From an uncultured Lachnospiraceae bacterium (GTDB taxonomy: Bacteria > Bacillota > Clostridia > Lachnospirales > Lachnospiraceae): DNA of 13,781 nt. The notes below the pieces were generated by a model. It was not told the DNA's origin, ran no database searches, and was given only the letters and a program-made list of their open reading frames with translations. Where the stretch lies: positions 1 to 13,781 of the forward strand of contig CANQQN010000025.1 of assembly GCA_947625995.1 (NCBI GenBank), written 5' to 3'. The position numbers were made by a program, and so were the translations under genes. Shown here one piece after another: positions 6,320-13,781 of this stretch. Every line of letters begins with the position of its first letter. The stretch's first letter is position 1.

Positions 6320-8035
6320 ATGAAAGAGAAATGGATCTTGTCTGCCAAAAAGGCAGATTTTTACGGTCTTGCGGAAAAACTTCAGATCGATCCCCTGACT
6401 GTGCGCCTGATCAGAAACCGGGATGTGGACGGGGAGGACGCCATGGCGGATTACCTTTACGGAGATATCCGGCAGATGCACAGTCCATGGCTGTTTGGAG
6501 ATATGCGCAAGGCGGCGGATATTCTTAAAGAGAAGATCAGAGCAAAACGTTCCATACGCATTATAGGGGATTATGATATTGACGGCATCAGCGGGACCTA
6601 TATTTTAAAATGGGGATTTGACCGGCTTGGGGCGGTGTCGGATTACGAGATCCCGGACCGGAAGAGGGACGGATACGGCATCAACAGAAATCTGATCGAG
6701 GCCGCCAATCAAGACGGCATCGATACCATTGTCACCTGTGACAATGGGATATCCGCGGCAGAAGAGATTGCCTTCGCAAAAAGTCTGGGCATGACGGTGA
6801 TCGTCACGGACCATCATGAAGTGCCTTTTGTGGAAGAGGAGGGCGGCCTCCGGTATGTGCTTCCGCCGGCGGATGCGGTTGTCAATCATAAGAAGCCGGA
6901 CTGCCCATACCCCTACAAGGGCCTTTGCGGCGCCATGGTTGCCTTTAAGCTGGTGGAAGCGCTGTTTGAAGATGCGGGAATCGCCCGGTCGGAAATGGAA
7001 CAGATGCTGGTATTCGGAGCGATCGCAACCATCGGGGATGTGATGGACCTGACGGGAGAAAACAGGATCATCGCAAAGCATGGGCTGGAATTGCTGAGAA
7101 AGACGGAGCATAAAGGCCTTTCGGCGCTGATTCAGGTCAACGGCCTTGTAAGAGCGGAGATTGATTCTTTTCACATCGGATTTGTGCTCTGCCCCTGTTT
7201 GAATGCCAGCGGGAGGCTGGACACTGCAAAGAGGGCGCTGCGGCTTTTGCAGGCGGAGGATATGACGGAGGCCCTTAAGCTGGCGGAGGATCTGAAAAGC
7301 CTGAACGACAGCCGGAAAGAAATGACGGAGCGGGCCGTCGCGAAGGCTCAGGAATTGATAGAGACCACAAAGCTAAAAGAAGATAAGGTGTTTGTGATCT
7401 ACCTGCCCGATTGCCATGAGAGCATTGCGGGGATCGTGGCGGGAAGGATCAGGGAGGCTTACAGGCGGCCGGTCTTTGTGATCACGGACGGAGAGCAGTC
7501 CCTGAAAGGCTCCGGGCGGTCTATCGAGGCTTACTCCATGTTTGAAAAGCTTCAGGAGTGCAGAGAACTGCTGCTTCATTTCGGCGGTCATCCCATGGCG
7601 GCAGGACTGTCTATAGAGAAAGACAATCTGGAAAAATTCAGAAAAAAGATCAATGAGGGCTGCGGGCTTACGGAAGATGATTTTGTGGAGCAGATCCACA
7701 TTGACGCGGATATGCCCATCAGCTATATTACCGAAAAGCTGGTCCGGGAGTTTTCTCTGTTGGAGCCCTTCGGAAAAGGAAACGAAAAGCCTTTGTTCGC
7801 AGAAAAAAATCTGCATGTGGACCATGCAGAGCTTATAGGGAAAAATAAGAATGTTTTGAAAATGTATGTTACAAACACATACGGAAGACGGCTGACGGCC
7901 ATCTGCTTTCGCGAGGCGCAGAAAGCCTATGATTACATAAAAGAGCATAGCTGTATCACGGCTGCTTACTACCCTCAGATCAATGAATTCAGGGGACAGA
8001 AAACCCTGCAGATCGTGATCACAAACTACTATTAA
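6320..8035 (+). CDS. recJ: Single-stranded-DNA-specific 5'-3' exonuclease RecJ
   Basis: RecJ degrades single-stranded DNA 5' to 3' in recombination, mismatch and excision repair, using manganese or magnesium held by a DHH-family active site. This 571-residue copy is full length. The DHH domain has GDYDIDG (83-89), TCDNG (139-143), TDHHE (163-167) and the IGD aspartate at D240. The DHHA1 domain has GSGRS (397-401) and GGHPMAAG (422-429). The last part (about 455-571) fits the OB-fold-like domain. All expected metal and nucleotide residues that I can place are present. The ATG at 6320 has AGAGG only 4 bases away, a short gap. It probably shares the upstream secDF transcript through a weak terminator. 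A weak hairpin follows, and the next gene is convergent. Confidence 0.95.
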   Translation: MKEKWILSAKKADFYGLAEKLQIDPLTVRLIRNRDVDGEDAMADYLYGDIRQMHSPWLFGDMRKAADILKEKIRAKRSIRIIGDYDIDGISGTYILKWGFDRLGAVSDYEIPDRKRDGYGINRNLIEAANQDGIDTIVTCDNGISAAEEIAFAKSLGMTVIVTDHHEVPFVEEEGGLRYVLPPADAVVNHKKPDCPYPYKGLCGAMVAFKLVEALFEDAGIARSEMEQMLVFGAIATIGDVMDLTGENRIIAKHGLELLRKTEHKGLSALIQVNGLVRAEIDSFHIGFVLCPCLNASGRLDTAKRALRLLQAEDMTEALKLAEDLKSLNDSRKEMTERAVAKAQELIETTKLKEDKVFVIYLPDCHESIAGIVAGRIREAYRRPVFVITDGEQSLKGSGRSIEAYSMFEKLQECRELLLHFGGHPMAAGLSIEKDNLEKFRKKINEGCGLTEDDFVEQIHIDADMPISYITEKLVREFSLLEPFGKGNEKPLFAEKNLHVDHAELIGKNKNVLKMYVTNTYGRRLTAICFREAQKAYDYIKEHSCITAAYYPQINEFRGQKTLQIVITNYY

Positions 8036-8070
8036 AGGGCTTTCGCGTCTTCCTGCAAAAACCCTTTATA
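8033..8070. terminator. Weak hairpin between convergent recJ and XRE gene
   Basis: TAAAGGG followed by TTT (8033-8043) can pair with AAA and CCCTTTA (8058-8068), with a bulge and a loop of about ten bases. The left arm begins at the recJ stop codon. Neither side has a clean U-run, so terminator activity is uncertain; its place between two converging stop codons is the main support. Confidence 0.35.
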
Positions 8071-8077
8071 GTATGTT

Positions 8078-8443
8078 TTAGTCCTCTTTCTTTTTTAGAT
8101 CGCGATCGCGAAGCAGAAGCAGTTCACAGTATTTTAAAAGATCATCACGGGATTTCTCCGTGATAGAATCAAAAAAGTTTACCAACTGTGTAAGCTGCAG
8201 ATTGTAGTGCTTGTCCCTTGTATCCTGAAGCGAAGGAAATGTGCGGTTGATACCGGTGATCAGATAATCGATCGGTATCTCAAACAGGTTTGAAAGCTGC
8301 TCCAGTTTTTCAAAGTCAGGCTGCTTGTTTTTGGTTTCATATCCGGCAATCGTAGGGCGAGAAACATGCAGAAAATCTGCCAGATCTTTTTGACGTAATT
8401 TTTTCTGCTTGCGAAGCATCTTTAGTGTGGGGCCAAAATTCAT
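8078..8443 (-). CDS. XRE-family helix-turn-helix regulator
   Basis: This is a 121-residue DNA-binding protein. Residues 5-60 form a Cro/C1-type helix-turn-helix domain, with the recognition region QKDLADFLHVSRPTIAGYE at 18-36 and the usual closing element KLEQLSNLFEIPIDYLI. The rest (about 70-121) is a charged, probably helical tail ending in a lysine/aspartate-rich stretch; no ligand or peptidase domain is visible. The frame is open further upstream to 8599, but the ATG at 8443 has GGAGGG 6 bases before it and the added residues would be a cysteine- and phenylalanine-rich non-coding-like stretch. It lies opposite to its neighbours, between recJ and rel, and shares a divergent AT-rich spacer with rel. 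Self-control or control of rel is possible but inferred only from position. Confidence 0.88.
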   Translation of the reverse strand: MNFGPTLKMLRKQKKLRQKDLADFLHVSRPTIAGYETKNKQPDFEKLEQLSNLFEIPIDYLITGINRTFPSLQDTRDKHYNLQLTQLVNFFDSITEKSRDDLLKYCELLLLRDRDLKKKED

Positions 8444-8503
8444 ACGATACCCTCCATCCTTTCCTGTAATGCTTTGGCAAAAACAACACTCTTGGCATAT
8501 ACA

Positions 8504-8532
8504 ATTATATTTTAACATAAAAAAACAAAAAA
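8504..8532 (-). promoter_or_regulatory. Candidate promoter of the XRE gene
   Basis: On the minus strand there is a perfect -10, TATAAT (8509-8504), but only a T-run where the -35 should be (around 8527-8532). The T-rich stretch could act as an upstream element. The position would give a leader of about 50 bases before the GGAGGG site. Confidence 0.4.
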
Positions 8533-8564
8533 TAAAGAGCTGTTTCAAAAAGGAACAAAGAAAT

Positions 8565-8666
8565 TTGCAATTTTTCGTGACATTTGTGTATTTTATCAAA
8601 AAATGGTGTTTTATGTGATGTGACAGGTTCCATTTTTACAAATTTCTCATAATGGAATTGCAATTT
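8565..8666 (+). repeat. Direct repeat TTGCAATTT, possible operator pair
   Basis: TTGCAATTT occurs at 8565-8573 and again at 8658-8666, 93 bases apart. The second copy contains the -35 hexamer of the rel promoter. In AT-rich DNA a 9-base match can arise by chance, so an operator role is only a hypothesis. Confidence 0.35.
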
Positions 8667-8686
8667 GAGCAAATACTTACTATAAT
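8658..8686 (+). promoter_or_regulatory. SigA-type promoter of rel
   Basis: TTGCAA (8658-8663) and a perfect TATAAT (8681-8686) are separated by exactly 17 bases. Transcription should start near 8693, leaving a leader of about 58 bases before the ATG at 8751. The four genes from rel to hisS follow with gaps of 4-41 bases and no visible terminator, so this promoter may serve the whole block. Confidence 0.72.
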
Positions 8687-8750
8687 AAGATATTATATAT
8701 TTTTTTAAATGTTTTTTGGAGGAAAACAGGGCGAGAAAGAGGGCGACCGG

Positions 8751-11060
8751 ATGTCTGCGGAACGGCAGCAAAATTCAGAACAGAACATGGAAGAGATTTA
8801 TGGGCAGGACGGCACCGTGCCTGCGCCCAGAGATTTTACCAGCCCGGAGGTGTTGTTCGACCAGCTTTTGGAAAAGGTGAAAAAATATCATCCCTCCGAT
8901 GATATTTCCCTGATCCAGAAGGCTTACGATCTGGCTTACAATGCCCACAAGGATCAAAAGCGCAAATCAGGAGAGCCTTACATCATTCATCCCATCTGTG
9001 TGGCGATCATTCTTGCGGATCTGGAACTGGATAAGGAGACCATCGTGGCGGGACTGCTTCACGATGTAGTGGAGGACACTGTATTTTCCCTTGATCAGAT
9101 CGAGGAGATGTTCGGAAAGGAGATCGCTCTTCTGGTGGACGGCGTAACAAAGCTGACCCAGTTGAATTATTCCAACACCAGCAAGCTGGAGATTCAGGCG
9201 GAGAACCTGCGGAAGATGTTCCTTGCCATGGCAAAGGATATCCGCGTGATCATCATCAAGCTGGCGGACCGGCTGCACAATATGCGGACGCTCCAGTATA
9301 CGCCTCCGGAAAAGCAGAAGGAAAAAGCAAGGGAGACCATGGACATCTACGCGCCGCTGGCACAGCGGCTGGGGATCTCCAAGGTGAAGGTGGAACTGGA
9401 CGATCTTTCCCTGAAATATCTGGAGCCGGAGATCTACTATGATCTGGTGGATAAGATCGTATATCGGAAAAGCGTTCGCGAGGAATATGTCAAGTCCATT
9501 GCCATGGAAGTGCGCAGGCATATAGATAACGCGGGGATCAAGGCGCGCATCGACGGAAGAGTCAAGCACTTTTTCAGCATCTACAAAAAAATGGTGAATC
9601 AGGATAAGACGCTGGATCAGATCTACGATCTGTTCGCGGTGCGCATCATTGTAAAGACCATTCCGGAATGTTACGCCGCGCTGGGCGTCATCCACGAGAT
9701 GTATACGCCCATTCCCGGCAGGTTTAAGGACTATATTGCCATGCCAAAGGCAAATATGTACCAGTCCCTCCACACTACGCTGATGGGGCCGGCAGGCCAG
9801 CCCTTTGAGATACAGATCCGGACGGAGGAAATGCACAGGACGGCGGAGTACGGCATTGCCGCCCACTGGAAATATAAAGAGGCATCCGACGGCAAGAAGG
9901 TGGACGCTCAGGAGGAAGAAAAACTAAGCTGGCTGCGGCAGATTTTGGAATGGCAGCAGGATATGTCGGATAATCAGGAGTTTTTGAGCCTGTTAAAGAG
10001 CGATCTGAACTTGTTTTCCGATAATGTTTACTGTTTTACCCCCACCGGCGATGTGAAAAATCTGGTGAACGGCTCCACGCCCATTGATTTTGCCTACAGC
10101 ATCCATTCCGCCGTGGGCAACAAGATGATCGGCGCCAGAGTCAACGGCAAGCTGGTGCCTATTGATTATAAGATTCAGAACGGTGACAGGATCGAGATCC
10201 TTACCTCCCAGAATTCCAAGGGTCCCAGCCGGGATTGGCTTACCATTGTAAAGACCACGCAGGCAAAGAGCAAGATCAACCAGTGGTTCAAAAACCAGTT
10301 GAAGGCGGAGAACATCCTGAAGGGGAAGGAAATGCTGCAGCAGTACTGCAAGATCCGCTCCATCAACGTTTCTACCATCGCGAAGACCGAGTATCAGGCC
10401 AAGGTCATGCGCAAATACGGCTTCAAGGACTGGGAGTCGGTGCTGGCGGCTGTGGGCCACGGCGGCTTGAAGGAAGGTCAGGTCATCAACAAGCTGCTTG
10501 ACGAATATAACAAAGATCATCCGAAGGTACTTACAGATAAGAATGTGTTGGACGCGGTGGAAAGCGGCTACGGCTCGGCCAGACCCCAGCAGGAAAAGAA
10601 GGGCGGCATCGTGGTAAAGGGCGCCCACGACGTGGCGGTGCGTTATTCCAAGTGCTGTTCTCCGGTGCCCGGCGATGAGATCATAGGATTTATCACACGT
10701 GGCAGAGGCGTATCCATTCACAGGACGGACTGTATCAATATTGTCAATATGCCGGAGTCGGATCGGGTGCGGCTTGTGGAAGCGGAATGGCAGGAACCGG
10801 ATTCCGCGGTATCACAAGAGTTTTACAGCACGGAGATCAATATTTACGGCAATAACAGGAGCGGACTCCTTGTGGATGTCTCCAGAGTGCTGACAGAGCG
10901 CAAGATCGACATCACGTCAGTAAATGTCCGCACAAGCAAGCAGGGAACTGCAACCATTAACATGTCCTTTGACATTCGTTCCGCGGAGGAGCTTCAGGAG
11001 ATCACAAGCAAATTAAAACGGATCCCCAGCGTGCTGGACGTGGAGCGCGCCATCGGATAG
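8751..11060 (+). CDS. rel: Bifunctional (p)ppGpp synthetase/hydrolase Rel
   Basis: This 769-residue stringent-response enzyme makes and degrades (p)ppGpp. Domains: HD hydrolase (about 45-200) with IIHP at 78-81, HD at 104-105 and KLADRLHN at 170-177; RelA/SpoT synthetase (about 240-390) with RVKHFFSIYKK at 270-280, YDLFAVRI at 292-299 and RFKDYIAMPKANMYQSLHTT from 324; TGS (about 425-487); zinc-finger/conserved-cysteine region with RYSKCCSPVPGDEI from 631 and C661; C-terminal ACT (about 690-769). An intact HD site together with the RFKD version of the RxKD motif indicates a bifunctional Rel rather than a synthesis-only RelA. The ATG at 8751 has AGAGGG 7 bases upstream; the in-frame ATG at 8709 has none and lies close to the predicted transcription start. 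Confidence 0.95.
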   Translation: MSAERQQNSEQNMEEIYGQDGTVPAPRDFTSPEVLFDQLLEKVKKYHPSDDISLIQKAYDLAYNAHKDQKRKSGEPYIIHPICVAIILADLELDKETIVAGLLHDVVEDTVFSLDQIEEMFGKEIALLVDGVTKLTQLNYSNTSKLEIQAENLRKMFLAMAKDIRVIIIKLADRLHNMRTLQYTPPEKQKEKARETMDIYAPLAQRLGISKVKVELDDLSLKYLEPEIYYDLVDKIVYRKSVREEYVKSIAMEVRRHIDNAGIKARIDGRVKHFFSIYKKMVNQDKTLDQIYDLFAVRIIVKTIPECYAALGVIHEMYTPIPGRFKDYIAMPKANMYQSLHTTLMGPAGQPFEIQIRTEEMHRTAEYGIAAHWKYKEASDGKKVDAQEEEKLSWLRQILEWQQDMSDNQEFLSLLKSDLNLFSDNVYCFTPTGDVKNLVNGSTPIDFAYSIHSAVGNKMIGARVNGKLVPIDYKIQNGDRIEILTSQNSKGPSRDWLTIVKTTQAKSKINQWFKNQLKAENILKGKEMLQQYCKIRSINVSTIAKTEYQAKVMRKYGFKDWESVLAAVGHGGLKEGQVINKLLDEYNKDHPKVLTDKNVLDAVESGYGSARPQQEKKGGIVVKGAHDVAVRYSKCCSPVPGDEIIGFITRGRGVSIHRTDCINIVNMPESDRVRLVEAEWQEPDSAVSQEFYSTEINIYGNNRSGLLVDVSRVLTERKIDITSVNVRTSKQGTATINMSFDIRSAEELQEITSKLKRIPSVLDVERAIG

Positions 11061-11074
11061 TGACGGAGGAATTT

Positions 11075-11710
11075 ATGGCTCATTTAAAGATAAAAAAATT
11101 ATTGCTGGGCGTGATCATGACCAACTGTTATCTGGTCTATCACGATCAAAGCAGACAGACTCTGATCATTGATCCGGGAGACCGGGCGGATCAGATCATG
11201 AACACAGTAAAGGAGATGTCCCTTACGCCCTGCGCCATTTTACTCACCCATGGGCATTTTGATCATCTGCTGGCTGCCGAAGAGATAAAAAACGCATACG
11301 GGATTCCCGTGTATGCCCACGAAGAGGAAGCGGAGGTCGCGGCGGATCCCGGCTTGAACGCTTCCGGTGGATTCGGGATCGGCAGCAGATCCCTTCAGGT
11401 GGACGTAAAAGTAAAGGACGGACAGGTGTTGTCTCTGGCAGGCTTTGAGATCCGTGTGCTGCACACGCCGGGACACACAAAAGGCGGGGTCTGTTATTAT
11501 TTTGCAGATGAGAAAACGCTCTTTTCGGGAGATACGCTGTTTGCCCAGTCCGTAGGGCGCACCGATCTTCCTACCGGGAGCTACAGCCAGTTGATCCGTT
11601 CCATCAAAGAAAAGCTGTTTGTGCTGCCGGAGGATGTGCAGGTATTTCCGGGGCATGACGGAGAGACGTCCATCGGCTACGAGAAAAAACACAATCCGTA
11701 TATCGTTTGA
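11075..11710 (+). CDS. Metallo-beta-lactamase-fold hydrolase, glyoxalase II-like
   Basis: This 211-residue soluble hydrolase has the two-metal binding set of the family: THGHFDH at 58-64 (H59, H61, D63, H64), H134 in TPGHTKG, D153 in SGDTLF, and H194 in FPGHDGETSIGYE. Length and motifs match the short hydroxyacylglutathione-hydrolase-like group often found beside rel and hemZ in Firmicutes (B. subtilis YqgX type); the true substrate is unknown, and glutathione itself may be absent in this organism. A GTG at 11060 overlaps the rel stop codon and would add five residues, but the ATG at 11075 with GGAGG 5 bases upstream is the better start. The close packing with rel implies co-transcription. 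Confidence 0.9.
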   Translation: MAHLKIKKLLLGVIMTNCYLVYHDQSRQTLIIDPGDRADQIMNTVKEMSLTPCAILLTHGHFDHLLAAEEIKNAYGIPVYAHEEEAEVAADPGLNASGGFGIGSRSLQVDVKVKDGQVLSLAGFEIRVLHTPGHTKGGVCYYFADEKTLFSGDTLFAQSVGRTDLPTGSYSQLIRSIKEKLFVLPEDVQVFPGHDGETSIGYEKKHNPYIV

Positions 11711-11722
11711 AAAGTGGACAAT

Positions 11723-13270
11723 ATGAATATTTGTATTTATTTAAATTCAGCGGAGTTTGAGCAGGATATCCGGCCCCTTGTAATGGCCTTTTATCCGGGC
11801 AGCACGATCCGGGTGCTCTATTCTGACAGCAAAACGGTTTCAGAAAGAGCGAAGACGGCGGAGCCGTTTCCGTCGGCAGCAGGAAACGTTGTACCGGAAG
11901 AGAACCCCGTGGAGCAAGCCCCCTGCCAGGAAGAAGGTATGAGCCTGCAGGTGTACGCCGGGACAGAAGATACGGAAATCCTTCTCCGGCGGCAGGGCGC
12001 GGTCTGTGCCAAGACAAGCTACCGGGAGCAGCCGGATATGGACCGGCCGGCCCGGAAAAATCTTCTGAAGAGAGAACTGTATCAGGTTCTGCAAAAGGAT
12101 ACCGGCAAGACGCTGCCTTGGGGAACGCTTACGGGCATCCGTCCGGTGAAGCTTCCCATGGCCATGCTGGAAGCAGGCATGGACGACGGACAGATCCGTG
12201 AAGAACTGCAGCGGGAATATCTGGCAAGCGGCCCAAAGATCGCCCTTGCCACCCAGATTGCCCGCAGGGAGCGGAAGATTCTTTCAAAGATCGACTATGA
12301 CAGGGGCTACAGCCTCTATGTGGGCATCCCTTTCTGCCCCAGCACCTGCGCTTACTGTTCCTTTACCTCTTATCCTCTTTCCAAATGGAAGAAACAGGTG
12401 GACGCCTATCTGGATACGGTGGAAAAGGAACTGGATGCGATCAGCGGCTATTGTGGGAACAGGCCCATGGACGCTCTGTATATCGGGGGCGGTACGCCTA
12501 CCACGCTGGAGCCTGCGCAGCTTTCGCGGCTGTTTGAGATGCTGGAAAAGCGCTTTCCCGTGAGAGAGGCGTTGGAGTGGACGGTGGAAGCCGGCAGGCC
12601 GGACAGTATCACGGAAGAAAAGCTGGCGGTGATGAAGGCCCACGGGGTAACCCGTATTTCCATTAACCCCCAGACCATGAAGCAGGAGACTTTAAAGCTC
12701 ATCGGGCGCCGCCACACGGTGGAACAGACGGTGGAGGCCTTTCATCTGGCAAGAAGGATGGGCTTTGACAATATCAATATGGATCTGATCCTCGGTCTTC
12801 CCGGAGAGACCCCGGCGGACGTGGAAAACACCATGGAGCAGATCAAAAAACTGTCCCCGGACAGTCTCACCATTCATTCTCTGGCTATCAAGCGGGCCGC
12901 CAGACTGAATACCGAAAAAGAAAGCTTCCGGGACAAAAAGATCGTCAATACGGAAGCGCTTCTGGAAATGACGGCCAAAAAGGCAGAAGAGATGGGGCTG
13001 CTGCCCTACTATCTCTACCGCCAGAAAAATATGGCCGGCAATCTGGAAAATGTAGGTTACGCCGCAGAAGGGAAGTTCGGCATTTACAATATCCTCATCA
13101 TGGAGGAGGTGCAGAGCATCTTTGCGGCAGGCGCGGGAGCTTCCTCCAAGCTGGTATTTCCGGGAGACAGGCACGAGCGCGCGGAAAATGTAAAGGACGT
13201 GGGGCAGTATATGGCCCGCATCGATGAAATGATAGAGAGAAAAAGAGCAGTTCTGAAAGACAAATTTTAA
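11723..13270 (+). CDS. hemZ: HemZ-type radical SAM protein (putative coproporphyrinogen dehydrogenase)
   Basis: This 515-residue protein belongs to the HemN/HemZ/HemW radical SAM family; HemZ is usually named as an oxygen-independent coproporphyrinogen III oxidase. The N-terminal 190 residues are HemZ-specific and include a loosely built, Pro/Glu-rich stretch (about 40-72) and TLTGIRPVKL at 135-144. The radical SAM core starts at LYVGIPFCPSTCAYCSF, with C205, C209 and C212, followed by GGGTPT (255-260), RISINPQT (311-318) and DLILGLPGET. The C-terminal part has YLYRQKNMAGN (430-440) and AAGAGASSK, also typical. F214 stands where HemN has its fourth cysteine. The start is uncertain: GTG 11714 adds three residues, while ATG 11723 has only a weak AGTGG. 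It lies 12 bases after the hydrolase gene. Confidence 0.88.
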   Translation: MNICIYLNSAEFEQDIRPLVMAFYPGSTIRVLYSDSKTVSERAKTAEPFPSAAGNVVPEENPVEQAPCQEEGMSLQVYAGTEDTEILLRRQGAVCAKTSYREQPDMDRPARKNLLKRELYQVLQKDTGKTLPWGTLTGIRPVKLPMAMLEAGMDDGQIREELQREYLASGPKIALATQIARRERKILSKIDYDRGYSLYVGIPFCPSTCAYCSFTSYPLSKWKKQVDAYLDTVEKELDAISGYCGNRPMDALYIGGGTPTTLEPAQLSRLFEMLEKRFPVREALEWTVEAGRPDSITEEKLAVMKAHGVTRISINPQTMKQETLKLIGRRHTVEQTVEAFHLARRMGFDNINMDLILGLPGETPADVENTMEQIKKLSPDSLTIHSLAIKRAARLNTEKESFRDKKIVNTEALLEMTAKKAEEMGLLPYYLYRQKNMAGNLENVGYAAEGKFGIYNILIMEEVQSIFAAGAGASSKLVFPGDRHERAENVKDVGQYMARIDEMIERKRAVLKDKF

Positions 13271-13311
13271 GATAGCAAAGAAAAAGTTTTGGCGGATAAA
13301 GGAGATTGTTT

Positions 13312-13781
13312 ATGGCATTAAAGAAAAAGCCTGTTACGGGCATGAAGGATATACTGCCTCAAGAGATGGAGATCAGGGACTATGTGATCGGTCTGATCAA
13401 GGAGACCTATAAAGCCTTTGGGTTTTCCTCCATGGAAACCCCCTGTGTGGAGCATATTGAAAACCTTACGAGCAAGCAGGGCGGCGATAACGAAAAACTG
13501 ATCTTTAAAATACTGAAGCGGGGAGAGAAGCTGAAGCTGGATACGGCGAAGAGCGAGACGGATCTGGTGGACGGGGGCTTGCGCTACGACCTGACGGTTC
13601 CCCTTTCCCGGTACTATGCAAACAATGCCAACGACCTGCCAAGTCCTTTCAAGGCGCTGCAGATGGGCAATGTATGGCGGGCGGACAGGCCCCAGAGAGG
13701 GCGGTTCCGCCAGTTTATGCAGTGTGATATCGACATTCTGGGGGAGCCTTCCATCCTTGCGGAGATCGAACTGATCACCGC
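13312..13781 (+). CDS. hisS: Histidyl-tRNA synthetase, N-terminal part (cut by window edge)
   Basis: HisRS charges tRNA-His with histidine. The first 156 residues are visible and the gene runs off the right edge. They include KPVTGMKDILPQE at 6-18 (family N-terminus), the motif 1 region around FGFSSMETP (37-45), LRYDLTVPLSR at 90-100 (substrate-contact region) and class II motif 2 around WRADRPQRGRFRQ (122-134) followed by CDIDILGEP. The ATG has AAAGGAG 7 bases upstream. The 41-base gap from hemZ holds no clear promoter or T-box, so the gene is likely the next member of the rel-to-hisS block. No frameshift is seen in the visible part. Confidence 0.95.
   Translation, partial: MALKKKPVTGMKDILPQEMEIRDYVIGLIKETYKAFGFSSMETPCVEHIENLTSKQGGDNEKLIFKILKRGEKLKLDTAKSETDLVDGGLRYDLTVPLSRYYANNANDLPSPFKALQMGNVWRADRPQRGRFRQFMQCDIDILGEPSILAEIELIT

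Larger units (their letters stand above)
8444..8750. other. AT-rich divergent control region between XRE gene and rel
   Basis: This 307-base gap has no gene. It is much richer in A/T than the flanking coding sequence, holds a candidate promoter for each divergent gene, a 9-base direct repeat, the leader of rel, and a GGAGG (8718-8722) not followed by a start codon at usable distance. I see no tRNA-like or riboswitch fold. Confidence 0.7.

Noticed and set aside
4072..6348. A 758-residue open frame antisense to the whole of secDF
   Set aside because: It mirrors a clearly real gene, its translation is rich in His/Gln/Asp with no domain, and it has no ribosome site; it results from codon bias in secDF.
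8444..8599. N-terminal extension of the XRE protein by 52 residues
   Set aside because: The extension is AT-derived, rich in Cys and Phe, includes the candidate promoter, and the ATG at 8443 has an excellent ribosome site.
8541..8650. Complementary pieces GAAATTTG/CAAATTTC and GGAAC/GTTCC in the rel upstream region
   Set aside because: The pairs occur in an order that cannot nest into one hairpin; in such AT-rich DNA they are probably chance matches.
8709..8750. Earlier ATG for rel at 8709
   Set aside because: No ribosome site, lies within about 20 bases of the predicted transcription start, and the residues it adds are encoded by the leader with its purine-rich SD-like stretch.
13271..13311. 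T-box or separate promoter for hisS
   Set aside because: The gap is only 41 bases with a ribosome site and no specifier stem, T-box sequence or good promoter pair.

Overview
The window reads as chromosomal DNA of an anaerobic clostridial bacterium, most likely Lachnospiraceae. The inference rests on the SCIFF peptide/ScfB maturase pair next to a fused SecDF, a bifunctional Rel, a HemZ-type radical SAM protein, strong AAGGAGG-type ribosome sites and roughly even GC. I see no insertion sequence, CRISPR array, prophage gene, rRNA or tRNA.

Layout. (1) 31-468: a small helical protein of unknown function, then a bidirectional terminator shared with (2) a minus-strand CNNM/HlyC-CorC-type membrane protein (560-1867; TTG start, near-consensus promoter). 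(3) 2047-2397: a four-helix TIGR04086-type membrane protein. (4) 2516-4109: a RiPP locus made of the 47-residue six-cysteine precursor scfA (absent from a 60-residue-minimum ORF search) and its radical SAM/SPASM maturase scfB, with a perfect hairpin between them. (5) 4117-6258: single-chain SecDF, starting 7 bases after scfB. (6) 6320-8035: RecJ exonuclease. (7) 8078-8443, minus strand: a small XRE-type regulator between recJ and rel, followed by an AT-rich 307-base divergent control region. (8) 8751-13781: rel, a glyoxalase-II-like hydrolase, hemZ and the start of hisS, closely packed and probably transcribed from the rel promoter.

How it fits together. The scfA-scfB-secDF-recJ order is a known clostridial neighbourhood; the gene spacing suggests that precursor, maturase and the Sec accessory motor are expressed together. 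The rel-to-hisS block joins stringent response, metabolite hydrolysis, a HemZ radical SAM protein and histidyl-tRNA charging.

Most worth a second look: the hairpin separating scfA from scfB; the alanine in the SecF half of SecDF where an aspartate of the proton path is expected; the HemZ cluster motif without the fourth cysteine of true HemN; and the inverted XRE gene whose spacer carries a 9-base direct repeat, one copy of which lies on the rel -35 box. The SCIFF system itself is already described; I found no convincing wholly new system.
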